Assembly: GCA_002794735.1 (NCBI GenBank)
Contig: NBAZ01000009.1
Span: forward strand, 248,001 to 312,000
DNA length: 64,000 nt
Direction: 5' to 3'
Source of the DNA: Pyrrhoderma lamaoense
Lineage: Eukaryota > Basidiomycota > Agaricomycetes > Hymenochaetales > Hymenochaetaceae
Shown here: one piece after another, positions 10,725-23,200 of the stretch
Layout: each line of letters starts with the position of its first letter
Position numbering within the stretch: the stretch's first letter is position 1
The notes under the pieces: model-generated
What the model was told of the DNA's origin: nothing
What the model saw: the letters and a program-made list of their open reading frames with translations, nothing else
The model's database searches: none
Made by a program: the position numbers and the translations under genes

Positions 10725-12258
10725 AGTGATATCTGGAAGCTCAAATAGATCCATCGGGGAGAGATGAAAGAAAGCTTTTGAAAAATTGAGTGAACGAGTG
10801 TGAATCAGACAATCAATCTGAAAACAGATGGGTTAGATATTCCATGAAAACATCTGCATGTGGTGGGAATTGACTTACGCCTGTAAGAGAAAATATAAGT
10901 ACACTACTAAGATAGCCAGCTAAGAGAGAGAAAATGAAAAGGAGCGGTGTCTAGAGTATGCATACTCGATTATAAGCACGCATGAGTGGGTATTCTAAGA
11001 CGACCATCTAAAGGTTTGATCATTGGTATCAAGATCAAGGGAAGAAGATGGAGAACGGTATCCACCAATTCAGATTGACACGACTAACTATTTTCGGAAT
11101 GGCGTTATTAGCAACTAGGTGAGTTGAAGGTGATGTTGATCATTCAGAAGCACCTCAACGTGAGAATTTAGGCTACATAGTCGCCTTACAACTTCCCACT
11201 TTCATCACTTGGAACTCTGGTGAGTGAGTAACATGATTGGTTATATGTTATACCCGGTGATGGTTGAAGGCGTCAAGTAGATTCTATTGAACTTGTCAAC
11301 GACGTTCAGCCCGGTTTCCAAGAATATCGCACGGATCCTTCTGAGGAATTTGTGACATCACAGCCAACAATGATGGTCGACAGTGTTCTCTGCATGTGAG
11401 CAATTTGACATATGCGTAAGCAACCTCTCCGATAGGGTTTCGGTGCTTATGAAAAGTACTGAAAAGATGTCTACTTCCTGGGGAGCTTCACACGTAGTAC
11501 AAGCATCAAAATAATAGGTATGTTCAAAGTAGAAGGCAGTACCCTCCACTTTGAACGTCCCTAATAATTTAAGTAAAATATGTAGCCAGCAAAAATCTCA
11601 GCTTACCAATATTATTATTTGTAAGATAATTAGCTTATGACTAGCCTACGTCATAAAAATATACCCATCAGAACTTCTTGAACGTAAGGAAACGTCTCAT
11701 GTCAGGTTAAAAGATCAAGACTTTCCGTTGCTTGCAATATGCCATTCTGAATATAAAGCTCGTAAAATACTAGAATCGAGAAGGTTATAGCTGCACCCAT
11801 ACCACTGGCTTTGAGATGCTTTGAGAGGGAAAATGTGTCCAGTCCGTTGGCATAAGAGCTGGGGTGTATTTTATCTGATCTAAATGAGCGTAACTAAAGG
11901 TTTCTTCCTCAGATTAGTCACTGCGGCGATGAGTCTACAACCATTAAATCAATTATCTACGACCGTATAATGCTACATATCGCGATTGATTTAACCCGCA
12001 TCATTCACAAATTTAGAGTCCGGTATCAAGCTCCATGTAGCTTTAAAATATCTCGGACACCCTTTTCAAAGCTAATAATATCATTAACTCCTTTTTTTAG
12101 AGAAGAACCGATATATCCGATGTAATACAAAAGATGTCTATGACTCGGCAAAGAATAGGATTAAAGAGTAACAAAGCAAGAAATATATGGTGTCCAAAGA
12201 ACCGTTCATTCGGGAAAACTCTGAGATGGTGATAAAAGTAGAAGAGGAGACTGAAGCT
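10725..12258. other. Intergenic region between genes D and E
   Basis: No confident gene. On the plus strand a short hydrophobic leader-like frame starts at 11048 (MENGIHQFRLTRLTIFGMAL) and runs into a GTGAGT donor-like site. No continuing exon with an open frame could be joined to it, so it is not called. Confidence 0.4.
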
Positions 12259-13292
12259 TCATGGGCTGGAACTACCGTTCCGCATCTCAGGAAATACTTT
12301 TACGTCAGGATAGTGCATAGAGTCAGTTGCGGCTAGAGTTGCCTCCGAGGAGAATGATAGTGCATCGGGTTCCTGAATACTGGTTTGGGATACGTCGAGA
12401 AATGGGTTACCTGTAGGGTTGGACGTTTGCGATGTTGAATTTGTCTCAGCTACTCCAATACCAGTGATTTTCTGACCATTACCATCGTTCACGCTGAAGA
12501 ATCCTATATAACAGAGTTAAAGATTGAGCTTATAATTATGAGTCGATATAATGACGTGGCACCTGTCTGGGCTGTTGTTGTGTATGGGCTGGCAACTAAC
12601 TTCTTCTCTTTCAGATATTTTGATTCTGTCATGAACAGTGGTCTGTAGTCGATACCGAGACTTTTCATTCGGCGAGCAAGAATTGCTATGGTACTGATGA
12701 TAAACGCAAGTAAAACTCCAAAGATCCCGGCCAACGCTTGCAAAGGGCGCAGTGAGCGCAGTGATACTTCTTTATATGCCCTGGGGCTTAAAACCTTAAA
12801 ATATTGGATGGTGTAATTCCGGCCGAGACCAGTACAGAAAACATCTATGTCGATGTTATGGTCTCCATCGTTCAGAATGGGCGAGTCAAACAGTACATGG
12901 TTCGGGCCTTCTACGGAATCTTGGAGTCTAGTCGATTTGGGAATATCGTTATCTATAGTATAATTCACAAGTACCAAGCCATTACCAGGTGGTACTTGTC
13001 CGATTATTCGGACAGCGTTCCCTGTCATGATCAGTCTATATGTTAGATCCAACCAAGGATATCATACTACTTACCTTTAAATGGGAGGGAGACTGTAGAG
13101 CCGTTGACAGAAGTTGAAACGAGATACGTGTCCTGGCCCATAAGAGCAAACTTATCCCATGAACCTTGATACTGTAATTCAGCGCTAGTACTGGAGAACA
13201 CCAAAGACTGTGTTGTTTTTATAAGAATGATACTCAGTATATTTGTATATGGGTAACGCCTTATAGCATACTTGAAGTCCACTAGGGTCCAT
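12259..13292 (-). CDS. Membrane-protein family gene E (single-pass)
   Basis: Paralogue with start MDPSGLQ at 13292 and a donor GTATGC immediately after. The next exon (to about 13068) carries SAELQYQGSWDKFALMGQD and ends VNGSTVSLPFKG. After an intron ending near 13028 the ectodomain continues with NAVRIIGQVPPGNG, NYTIDNDIPKSTRL, DGDHNIDIDVFCTGLGRNYT and YFKVLSPR. The membrane helix is ALAGIFGVLLAFIISTIAIL, followed by ARRMKSLG. A third intron (about 12562-12505) leads to a tail rich in Ser, Thr and Asn (TSNPTGNPFLDVSQTS) ending EMRNGSSSP. The tail is unlike both tail types of A-D, so E is an early-diverged member. The frame is intact with standard introns. Ligand and pathway are unknown. Confidence 0.78.
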
Positions 13293-13686
13293 TGTGTTGA
13301 TTAAGGATAGAGAAAAATATCCATGTAATGCCGTCGATTTATATCGCTGACTGTAGTATTGCAGAAGCGGTCACATCTAGATTGAGTCAAGTCCAATGAT
13401 TTGGGGCTTAGACCATGAGATACTTGGAGATGAAATCAAATAAACTTCGAAGAGAAACATAGCCTATCAGTTATAACTGCCAGGAACCATGATGGTTGCT
13501 CGCGCAAGTAACTTTGTAAGTGAATAATTTATTTCCTTTTTTATCTAAGTTATTAAGTTACTTATTATGTACGAGCTACACTGCCACTGATCTTTGTCAC
13601 GCTCCGCAAAGGGTTGAGTGCGTGCGTGTAATTATGGTTGATGCTAGAATTGGCGTGTACATGCTCACCGTTTTAACCCCACATAA
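13293..13686. promoter_or_regulatory. Divergent intergenic promoter region (gene E / TBC1D20)
   Basis: The space of about 390 bases between the start codons of gene E (minus) and the Rab GAP (plus) must carry both promoters. No clear TATA box or other defined element was recognised. Confidence 0.35.
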
Positions 13687-16029
13687 ATGGAGGAGAAGGA
13701 TAACCACATAGTCGCAGAATTCGTGGGTGAAACTTTAGAATCTGATGATAATCCCATCAAATGCGCCCAAAGACGAGATTGGGCTCATCTGCGTGAATTG
13801 AGTATAAGGCCCGGTGGTTTTGGTGAATATAGGTCATGTATATGGTGAGTATAGTTCGCCATATCAATAGGTAAGGTCGCGCAAACTAATTGTCTCATGT
13901 CTCACCGTATGTAGGCCGATTCTTATGCATGTAAAGGACAGCAATGATACGTCAAAAACACGACATAGACGCAACAAGTCAGAACCCAGGATTAAGCAAT
14001 ATCATGGACACTCGTCCTCTCAGCATGAATTTGACAGTACATCCGAAAAATATGAAAATACTCCATCTGATGTGGATATTAAGCATCCTGATGAACACCA
14101 AATCAAGCTCGATACGGATCGTAGTTTCGTGCTTTATTCAGTAGGTGAAACAACATACAAGTTTAAATGCAAAAAAATGTATCCTCACCTAAATGCCAAG
14201 ATGGTCATACGGATCGAGAAAAGCTTCAGGCGGAGCTCAACCAGCTTATCACGTCTGTATTTCGTAGACATCCAAAGCTTGGATATTTTCAGGTAAAGAA
14301 TACAATACCATTTTGCATGCAGTCCAGGTCAACTTTTATAGGGATACCATGATATTATGACGGTTCTATATCTCACTCTTCCGGAGGATGTGCAACTTCA
14401 ATGTGCTGAGAAATTAAGCTTGCATCGACTTCGAGATGCAATGGGAAAAGGCCTTGAGCCTTTACTTGGGCTATTACAGTGAGTTTCTCAGTAGTGGTCT
14501 ACTCTACGTATAGAACTATCTCTTAACGCCAAAATAATTTTACACGAAGATTCTTAAAGTTTCTACTACGACAAGTCGACTCAAAATACTCGGCGCTTCT
14601 TGAAAGGTATGATCTTTACCACATACTTTATGAGCCATTCTTACATCCGAACAGAAGCGCCCCACTACCATATTTTGCGCTTTCGAACCTGCTCACTCTT
14701 TTTTCTCATGATGTTCCAACTTTAGCATTAATTCAACATATATTTGACTATCTGCTATGTCGGCCTCCTATTGCCGCAGTATATTTAGAAGCAGCTGTAA
14801 GTTTGCACTCCCTTAGCTGTCTCGTTGATTTCAACGATTTTTTCTATACATAGATCGTCCTATCTCGAAGAGAAGAAGCCTTTCGATTAGAGCAGGAGGG
14901 GGAAGAGGGGATGTTGCACTCTCTTCTAAGTAGCCTGCCGGAACTAGTAGATGGAAATGATACAGGGCGACTAAGAGAAAAACAGTCTATTTGTACTACA
15001 GATGATGGCGATAATCTTGTCAAAAAAGAAATCTCAGGATCAGCTGTCGAAGAAACACTGGACGAAGCTCTTTTATCAGAAAATATAGATTCTGATATAG
15101 ATCTAGTTTCTCCTGTTGAGCTTCCCATATCTGACACTCTGGACCATTCAGATGCAGAAGAAGTAGAATCTAGCCGGATACTTCAGGATGAAGATGCCAC
15201 CCCCTTGACGCCGTCCCGCTACTAGTAGCAACGAGGCTGTGAAAATCACCTAAAAGAATATGTGTCTGATACATCAGAGCCTTCAGAAACCAAGACTGAA
15301 AGTGAGGAAGAAAGAGAAGAAACACAGTCAACTTCTCACACGCTCCCAGGTTCTTCTATTCTCTCTGATCTATCATCTGCCGATCTCGATTCCTCAAGAC
15401 TCAACTCACCTGTTATCTCTCGCCCAGCTTCTCGTTCATCCCAAGTTGACTACAAAGAAGATATGGTTGCGCCTCTCCTTGTTGGTTCTTCTTCGCATCG
15501 GGGTCTGGTTCTGGCGCTCCCATCTTTACTTGCACGTGCTGATGAGCTTATGGCTCAATTCCCGCCTAATCACCCTGACTTGCATCTGGATGATATACTG
15601 GGACCACAAAGTGTGATCTTTACCTGGTCGGAAGATCCACGCGAGCTCGCCACCGACGCTGAAGCTGAAACAATGGTGATCCGTCCAGACTTGGTCGTCC
15701 ACCCGTTCGTTGACCCTGCTGAAGAGAACAACTCTTCGGATTCAATGTCTGAAAAGTCTGGTGGTGGTAAGGGTAGGAGTAGGAGTAGGAGTAGGAGGAG
15801 AGAGAGAAGAAGACTCCACCGCCTGAAACACCCTCATTTCGGTGTTCAGATTGATAGAAAGACGGTGTTGACGGGTGCGGTGGTAGCTTTGGGAGTGGCA
15901 GTAGCTGTGTACCAGATACGCTCCAAGGAAAATGGCGCCAGTGTATTAGAGAATCTTGGCTCCGATGTCTCTCGTGCCGAACGTGCCTTGAGGAAAGTGG
16001 CAAAATTGTTTGGCGGTGTGTTTGAATAA
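13687..16029 (+). CDS. TBC1D20/Gyp8-type Rab GTPase-activating protein, tail-anchored
   Basis: Predicted GAP for Rab1/Ypt1-class GTPases at the ER-Golgi, by similarity to TBC1D20 and yeast Gyp8. Proposed exons are 13687-13844, 13915-14144, 14201-14292, 14342-14478, 14550-14796, 14854-15162 and 15229-16029, giving about 657 residues with all phases consistent. Visible TBC features are WAHLRELSIRPGGFGEY, the RxxxWP-like start CIWPILMHV, DTDRSFVLYSVD, RRHPKLGYFQGYHDI (the glutamine-finger region) and YLEAAIVL. TBC1D20 orthologues share the C-terminal membrane anchor, seen here as TVLTGAVVALGVAVAVYQI near residues 603-623, preceded by an Arg/Ser-rich basic stretch. The acidic, Ser-rich linker between domain and anchor is long. 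The last intron (66 nt) is proposed because two in-frame TAG codons at 15223-15228 would otherwise stop the frame; its donor GTAGAA is weak. Confidence 0.88.
15770..15803 (+). repeat. Short tandem repeat encoding an Arg/Ser stretch
   Basis: Repeats of GGTAGGAGTA/AGGAGT encode alternating Arg and Ser just before the C-terminal membrane anchor of the Rab GAP. Hexanucleotide slippage here would change length without breaking the frame. Confidence 0.6.
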
Positions 16030-17566
16030 GTCAAGATCACATATGGGGCAGGGTAGGCGCTTTCTTTCCGTTTTTTGCCTCGAGTTTTCTTTAGTAATAT
16101 GCAGATTGTGCATTATCATGATATCAATATGACGTATGTATGTATACTTTTCATTAACCTCCTCTTGATACGTATGCATATATTATGATATAACGAGAAA
16201 ATACCAATTTTTGTATTCTTTATCAATCTACTTGATTAATACTAGCTATATATATATAATGATACACATAGTCATGCAACGACGCTACCTATTTTTAAAT
16301 TCGAAGAGCCCGGGGAGGAGATTCATAACTTACGGCTTATAATCAACGCAAGTATTTCCATGCGAGCGGTGTGAGTGCCCGAGTCGTAAGTTTTAGTCGT
16401 AAGTTTTGAGTTACCATCCCCTTCTCTTCCGCCCTGTTCCTCCCCCTCCCCTGTTTATTTTTCTCCTCTGCTTCTATCTAAATCTAAATGGATAAACCTA
16501 AAACAATTTCGGAGGCATGTGAAATAACGAATATGAATAACCTTAAGCTAAGTTTCAGCTCGATTCAAATAGGATAACCAATAAAGATTTGTCCCTGATC
16601 TGCTGCGCAGAGCGGGAGAGGGAGAGAGAAACAGTCTGGGGCCGGAGGGCTAGGAAACTTAACTCAAAACCCATTTGAGGAATTGTTGTTTTACACTTGA
16701 AAAAATTAGCAAAAAAAAAAAAGACTTTACCCCTTTCTCTCTTCCCTGTCTCTCTCTGTCTATCCGAATCGAAATGGTGGTGCCTGATTTCTGATTTTTG
16801 TGTATAATATTATTTCTGTTCTACTCTTAGGTTTGGTTTAAAGGGTTTTAGTTCGCATCATTGACTAATTTTGCGCAAGGAACTGACCACATCTATTCTA
16901 CTTCTTTCACTCGTCGTAAAACTTTTAGAAAACTTTGCCTGTTTTATTTATCTATTTTATTTGGGGTAAAAATTGTAATTCCACAAGATGAATGAACATG
17001 TATAATACAACATGCAGATGCAATAAAGGGATACAGAAAACACAACAGATAATTGACTTATTTCTTTTGATGAGGGAGCGTTGTTGTAAGGATTGACAGG
17101 GAGAGGAAGATGAGAGAGGAGAGAAAAATATTGCTGAGAGATAATGATAGGGGATAAAGAGAGAGGTAGAGATAACAATATGAGGTGATATAGATGGTAT
17201 GATACTGATAAAAGAGTGACCGGGCGTTATGTTTGCTATAGAACAAATGGACAAGGTATAATGAGATGAGAGAGAATGGCTGAAAGAGGTATGACAGACG
17301 TTCAATGAGTTATCAGGATCAGGAGAAGAATGCAAAGGGAGAGTGGGAGGATAGGGATGACCTAAAAGAGAAAGAAAGAGAAACAGCTAAGTAACAAGAA
17401 TGCCGAAGGAAGAGAAATTGCTATGAGGACAGTGAGAGAACCAACCGAGAAAAGTGAAGCCCTAGATGATTTGCAACAAAAACGAGTAGGGAGTTGAGAG
17501 CAAAGAAAGTGAAAGATACAAAGAAAACAGATAACCGAGAGAGAAAATCAACTAATTTACGATATC
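16030..17566. other. Intergenic region, gene-free
   Basis: Convergent 3' ends of the Rab GAP (plus) and family gene F (minus). The plus strand has pyrimidine-rich blocks near 16420-16480 and 16725-16765, and a purine-rich block at about 17040-17560, so minus-strand translations are serine/leucine-rich and uninformative. No RNA gene was recognised. Confidence 0.5.
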
Positions 17567-19609
17567 CTATAATCCATAATCACGATAGGGAGGCGGGAGT
17601 TCCCTCCTACTCCTTGGATTTTGAGAGGTATTAAAATCAAGTCTCACACCTCCATCCTCATGTACAACAGTCTCAGCAGACATCGGCGTCGTTGGTAAAA
17701 ACCTAGGATAACTATTTTGCGTGCTCGAGTTGTTACTGTTATAGGTGTTGCCATTATTGCCAATATTGTTGTATTTACTATATGGCAGTAATAACGCTTG
17801 TTGCACATTCTGCGACGAATAGTAATTTTGGTTTTTTGCTCCATCCTGAAACTCCTCACTAAAAATATTCTCATTGGCGCTGACGTTAGTGCTCCCCGCC
17901 ACCACCACAGCGCCTGACAACGCTCGCTTCATATCGGTTGGGGTATGAGGGAGCGGCCTGGGCGCACTTCCCGTAACGGCGCTCGAAGGTTGGCTACTAG
18001 TATTACTTGCCCCAGGATCAAGCATCGACGGGGAAAGATACTCGTTCCGAAAGTCTCAGTTCCGTTTCCAAATCCGGATATGGAGTCCAGAGCATTAGAG
18101 CCAAACATTGTTGTATGCACATGTGAAGTAGACAACACGCTTTCAGTATTCGTTTCAGTCGGACTTGATTTTGAGGTTGCCTTTGTTGATAGAGCAACGG
18201 GTATTGGAATAGTGGGCATGGGTGGCATTGGAGGTACGGGTGGAACAGGAGGAGGAGGACCAATAGCGGAAACAGGAGTCTCAGGATATGAGTAACCATA
18301 ATAGGAATGGTATACTGAGTCTGGTACACTTGCACGATGGTTGATCGTAGTCCCCACTGTCACGCGCGTCGTCATAGTACTCCCACTCACGGGTCTCTGC
18401 TTGATGTCAAAAATAGGACTATCAACTGGCTCCTCAGCGAGGAATGCCGGAGCGGGAATGGTCGGTTTTTGGGTAGAAGATGGCTGTAGTGAAGAAGTAC
18501 TCGCACTCGCGTTGTTGTTATTGAACTGGTCACGATGAGTTGGAAGAATAGATGAAGATATTCGCCTTCCACCTGGGAGGGTTGGAATCGATAGATGTAA
18601 TGAAGGTCTCAAGCGTTTGGACTTTGATTCAGAATCAGACCAGCCACTTCCGCTAAGAGTTTTGTTATTCGGAACAGTTCGTCCAGACTGATGAGTTCTC
18701 TTGCGTCGCAAATAAAGGACTGTGCCGATGACAATGATAGCAAGGCATGCAATCGCGCCAATAACGGAACCGATAACCGCAGTATTAAGTCCAGTACTTG
18801 CCAGGCTTCCTACCATGGTCGCAGATGGTCCGGTAGAAGTTGTAGAAAATCCCGAAGTGACACTTCCCTGCGTTTGAGAATGCGAGCTCGTAAGAGTAGG
18901 CGTATTCCCGCTTGAAGGAGTTTGAGAAACAGACGATATGACCTTGCTCGAAGTTGTTCGAATTCCACTCGTCGAAGTCGTAATACCAGGTAAACTTGTA
19001 ATAGTGGTTGTCGCAGATGGTGTTTTGGAGGGTGACGAACTTTGACTTGAGATGAGAGAAGTTGTTGTTGGTAACGAAGCAGCAACGATGGTTGAAGTTG
19101 ACCCAATCACTACGAAATCGATCGTAAACGGACCAGCATCCAATAAGTTTATTTGCAACGAGTGTTGTTTTGTCGGATCAAGATTACTGGCTGAGTAAAT
19201 TTGACTTTGAAAGGTAACTTCGTTGTTCGACTCAGCAGGGAGGTCACTACTCTGGGCACCACTGTCTACAAAAATATGTGTCTTCGTCTGGCTCGTCCCC
19301 ACGGTACTAAAAACCGCAATTGATGTACCTATAGAAACAAGATATTTGCACAAGTAGAGATGTTGAATTGTAGACCAAAATAGCATGAGTGCGTGCGTGC
19401 GTGTATGTTAATTAGTACCCAAATGTGAATTGATATGAAAGGACCTTTTTTTAGAACGCACCTTGAAAGGGACCAAAAACAACTTGAGCGCCTGCTGTAT
19501 TTGAGGAATGAGAGGTCTGGTTAAACTCTCCAGCTTCTCCACCCGCAGTCCAAAAGTTGTCCTTGTAAGTGAATCGAGAGTCTGTATCATCAACCTGAAT
19601 CGTGGACAT
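17567..19609 (-). CDS. Mucin-stalked single-pass membrane protein (distant family member F)
   Basis: Exon 1 (19609-19462) begins MSTIQVDDTDSRFTYKDNFW and ends VVFGPFQG; after an intron the second exon starts at 19328 with GTSIAVFSTVGTSQ. This is the two-lobed ectodomain layout of genes A-E, including KQHSLQINLLDAGPFTIDFV, but the GRNYxF motif is replaced. A stalk of roughly 110 residues dominated by Ser and Thr, probably O-glycosylated, leads to the membrane helix (AVIGSVIGAIACLAIIVIGT) and YLRRKRTHQ. The tail is long and Ser/Pro-rich with a proline run near 18220-18265. The frame shifts by one near 18050: reading one missing T in a TTT run gives a continuous EYLSPSMLDPGASNTSS, after which the frame is open to the stop at 17567. 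An intron with an unusual site is the alternative. Function unknown. Confidence 0.75.
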
Positions 19610-22600
19610 TATCGCTTCCGCTTGTTTTTTGCCCGACTACGGCCGTCCCTGGTTTTGATCAACCCGGGGTTCGGACAAAAAGAGGAAATATTGAGCGGCA
19701 AATATCTATACTCTCCCGAGTTCGCGATCAACCTAGAATTTACAGAAAATGAGTATATGGGTGTATGAGCGCAATATATAATGATGATGAGAGGAAACAC
19801 AATTAGGAAGGGATGTGTAGATTGTAAAGATGCGGAATTAATGGTTATGACGCTTAACGAGAGTAGATTGAGTACTCACGCGGACAGAATCTAATGAAAC
19901 AAAATTACTTGTAGACAGAAGAGGGGGAGTAGATGTAAACGACAGGACGTGCTTGAGTACACACAAGAAAGAAGGCGTGTCTACAAGATGACAGGAGGAA
20001 TAGAGGAAGGAGAAGGAGAGAAGTATGAAATGGCCTATTCAGCGGAGGTTGTTACACCAAGTCCTTGCTTCGGCCGGAAGTAGGGAGTCAAAGGACCACA
20101 TAATCAGAGAATCTGGGCCCAAGAGACTGAGAGAGGAAGCGCCAGAACAGCCGTGGTAATGCTCCGAGGAGAGGGGGTGATAGATGGCCGATGAATGGTC
20201 GAGGAGGAAGGGCAGCCCCCGACTTGTTTCGTGTGCCTCCCTTCCCCATTCGGGAATGTAACTGTGGTGCTTACCCAGCTCGGGTAAGAGGGCCCTCTGG
20301 GATCTCAAGCCTTGAGACTGTCTCTGTTTCTAGGCGACAAATGCAACACTACCGAGCCGACACGCCGGAATTTTTTCTTTCTCTTTCCTTTTGAAAATTT
20401 TGATTTGTGTTTATCCCCGGAAGTGTCCAATGAAAGTTTGGTCCTATCCAACATATTCGCTGGCCTACAAGTAGTTGACGACAACAATCACAATTTCTGC
20501 TTCATCAACTTTTTTTTTCACTTGATCCACACTACACGCAAATCGATCCTAGGCTTCTGATTTTCTCTGGTGACTATCGCTATACTTTACTACGAGAATT
20601 GATTGTAGTCCGGGACTCATTGTAAGACTGGCTAGGCACTGTTGGGATCAAATATATGACGAGCTATGTATGATTTACCAATCCCTGTGACCGAGAGCCG
20701 ATAGACTAGTCTCTTTTGTGTGTGTGGAGAGTTTCAGTCTGAAGTACACAGCAAGGAGGCATGTCTTGAGGGATATGAATACGCATGCATCTCTGGCGAA
20801 AAATAACAGAAAAAATAATAATTAAGAGGTATGTATGAACAACGGAGCGACCCTTGAAATGATCAGAGGTAGGAGATGGACAACAAGGAACAATGCCCCC
20901 ATCCGAAAAATACTGATCGCGTGTACAAGCACCACACCTCAGATCACACCCCCTTTACGGAGCTCTACCCTGCAAGGTTGATCGTTTCCCGTTCGCGAAC
21001 AGTCAACATAAATGTTAACTCCGTAGAAACGAAAGAGGCATCACAAAACTTTGTTTCCTATCGTTCTGATCTCTAGTCATCATCTTCAGCAGATTGACAG
21101 AAGAAAAAAAAAACAAGTTTTTTGTTGCGATTTTATACAGCAGTGTTCTCTTGGAATTTCGTTGCGAAAATATGCAACTCTCGATTATGTTGTGTATTCG
21201 CATCACCCTTCCACCCTCAAATCCAACTTATGAAATTCCCCAGTACTCGAAATCACGACGACAAATTATATTATTATTTCCCTCGTCTTAATCATCATCA
21301 ACTTAAACCTGGTTTGCCAAGATTCTTCTCAATCCTACTTCCACACGGGGAGTTCAAATTCTTCTCTTATACAAAATAAAAGAAGGGGGAAAATTGCTCA
21401 GCACTGTACTCTCATATCAACTTCTGAACAGTGTCCTTGACGATAGCAATATAGCAATATACGTCTTAGCTTCGACATCATCAACTAAGTCTCTTTGGTC
21501 TCCCAGATACACAGGGTACAGGAGATCATCATTCCACATGTATACTCAATCATAACCTTACTTACATGTACTCTTCATACCTGCCACCCGCTGTTCCCCA
21601 TGCCCGGAACCTAATGCGTACTAGACCGAAGAACTCGTTCAATACAATACAAAAACGCGCGTTTCCTGTCCCCAGTATTGCGCAATCATTTCATCGCTTG
21701 CAACAAAAGACAACAACAAAAAAACAGTGATTAAAACAGAAACAACTGAGATAACTGAGATAATTGATCAATGTTAGAGAATCCATATAACTCACGACTG
21801 AACTTCCACCAAAAAAAGTAATGATCGTTTCGTCATGATGTAGGTTCCCTTTTTTATATGTGCATGTGATATAAACTTAACAACATCGATACAATCTCCT
21901 TCGGTAGCATTGGTCTACCCTCTTTACGAGAAGACCCTTCACGCTCCCCGGGGATCACTATATATGATATGATATTTTCTTTTCTGCATCAAAAAGTGGG
22001 GAGGGCATGGGATAAGGAAATGGTTTGCCGTGAGGGATTTATCATCCTTTCTCCGACATACCCGAAATAGCATACGTACTACGTCAAATTTGATATTCCA
22101 TTGATGGTATTATGCTTTTATTCATCCTATATTACTGAGATTATAAGTATAATTCAACGACAATGACATACATCTTGTCTATTTCAATTTTCTAGTTTCT
22201 AAAGTTACCGTACACTAACCTGCAGTAGCGTACTGTTATGTATACAACGGTCATGATCAGAGAAACTCAGGTGACAATCAAAGAGACGTACGAACAAATA
22301 ATTGGAAATCAGAAACAAAGAAAGGGAAATAATCAAAGATGTTTTTCATTGTAGCGTAGCAAGAACATCGTGTCTACTTGCCATGTCTACAATTGATTTG
22401 ATATTCATCGTCTAAAGTGTATATCAGGTATAGTGCGATGTATGCTTGTTGATTTGGAGTTTTTTTTTGCAGTGTACGAAGCATACTCAGATAAAGGTTA
22501 TGATTATTACCTTGAACTACAACTGTCTGATTATCACGGTCACTAACAACAAGTATAGTTCCCGCTGCCTTCATTCAATTCCCTTTCTATACATCACCCT

Positions 22601-23200
22601 GTCACAGTTTTCAGCAACTTGAATACTTAGAACTGATTCTCGGAACCTTTTTTCAGCTTTTTTTCTGCAACCGGATACCAGATCTAGCTCGTTCGAGTTC
22701 AAGTTGGACACTTGAAAAGATCTGAATGATCTAAGGAAAAGAGTTATTTTAGAGAAGAGGTAGACCGATTCTCAGAAAAGGAAAAGAATATTGAACGGAG
22801 TTGGCATCTGGAATCAATATCACAGTTACCTGTACCTCAGTGTTACCCATCATCCTAGACTTCTGAACTAAATAAAGAAACTCAACCAACTTTAGATTAA
22901 ATAGAGTCCAAGTCACATTAACATGTGATTCTTACCATGTTGTGGCTTGACCGGTTAACAAAAGCGTGAGAAAACAAAACGTAATCACATTCCCCAACAA
23001 AAAAAGTTTGACAGATCTATGATCTAATATTAATCGCTTTGACAAGGGTTTCTCCATCTTTCTCTTCTGTTTTCCCCATCTCTACCGTATCTCTTCTTTT
23101 ATCAATAATCTTTTTAAAAATTGTCTCCTACTTTATCTGACCTTACTCCGGAGATCTTTGGAAGTTGTGTCTTGTTAGAACTTAGAGGAAGGAGGAGAAA
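19610..23200. other. Long gene-free region (about 3.6 kb)
   Basis: Between divergent genes F (minus) and the PAQR gene (plus). Open frames are all short and none shows recognisable motifs or a plausible exon chain. AT-rich with poly-T and poly-A runs (for example 20509-20519 and 21104-21113). It may hold long regulatory sequence, an unrecognised noncoding RNA, or remnants too decayed to see. Confidence 0.5.
23047..23110 (+). promoter_or_regulatory. Pyrimidine-rich tract upstream of the PAQR gene
   Basis: A stretch of mostly C and T about 90-150 bases before the start codon at 23201. CT-rich tracts near transcription starts are common in filamentous fungi, so this is a plausible core-promoter element. 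No TATA box was identified. Confidence 0.4.

Noticed and set aside
11048..11400. Possible short secreted-protein gene starting MENGIHQFRLTRLTIFGMAL
   Set aside because: The donor-like GTGAGT is present but every downstream acceptor tried gives an early stop; no family match.
16952..17335. Ser/Leu/Ile-rich minus-strand frames
   Set aside because: Result of a purine-rich plus strand; overlapping frames of the same composition in all phases.
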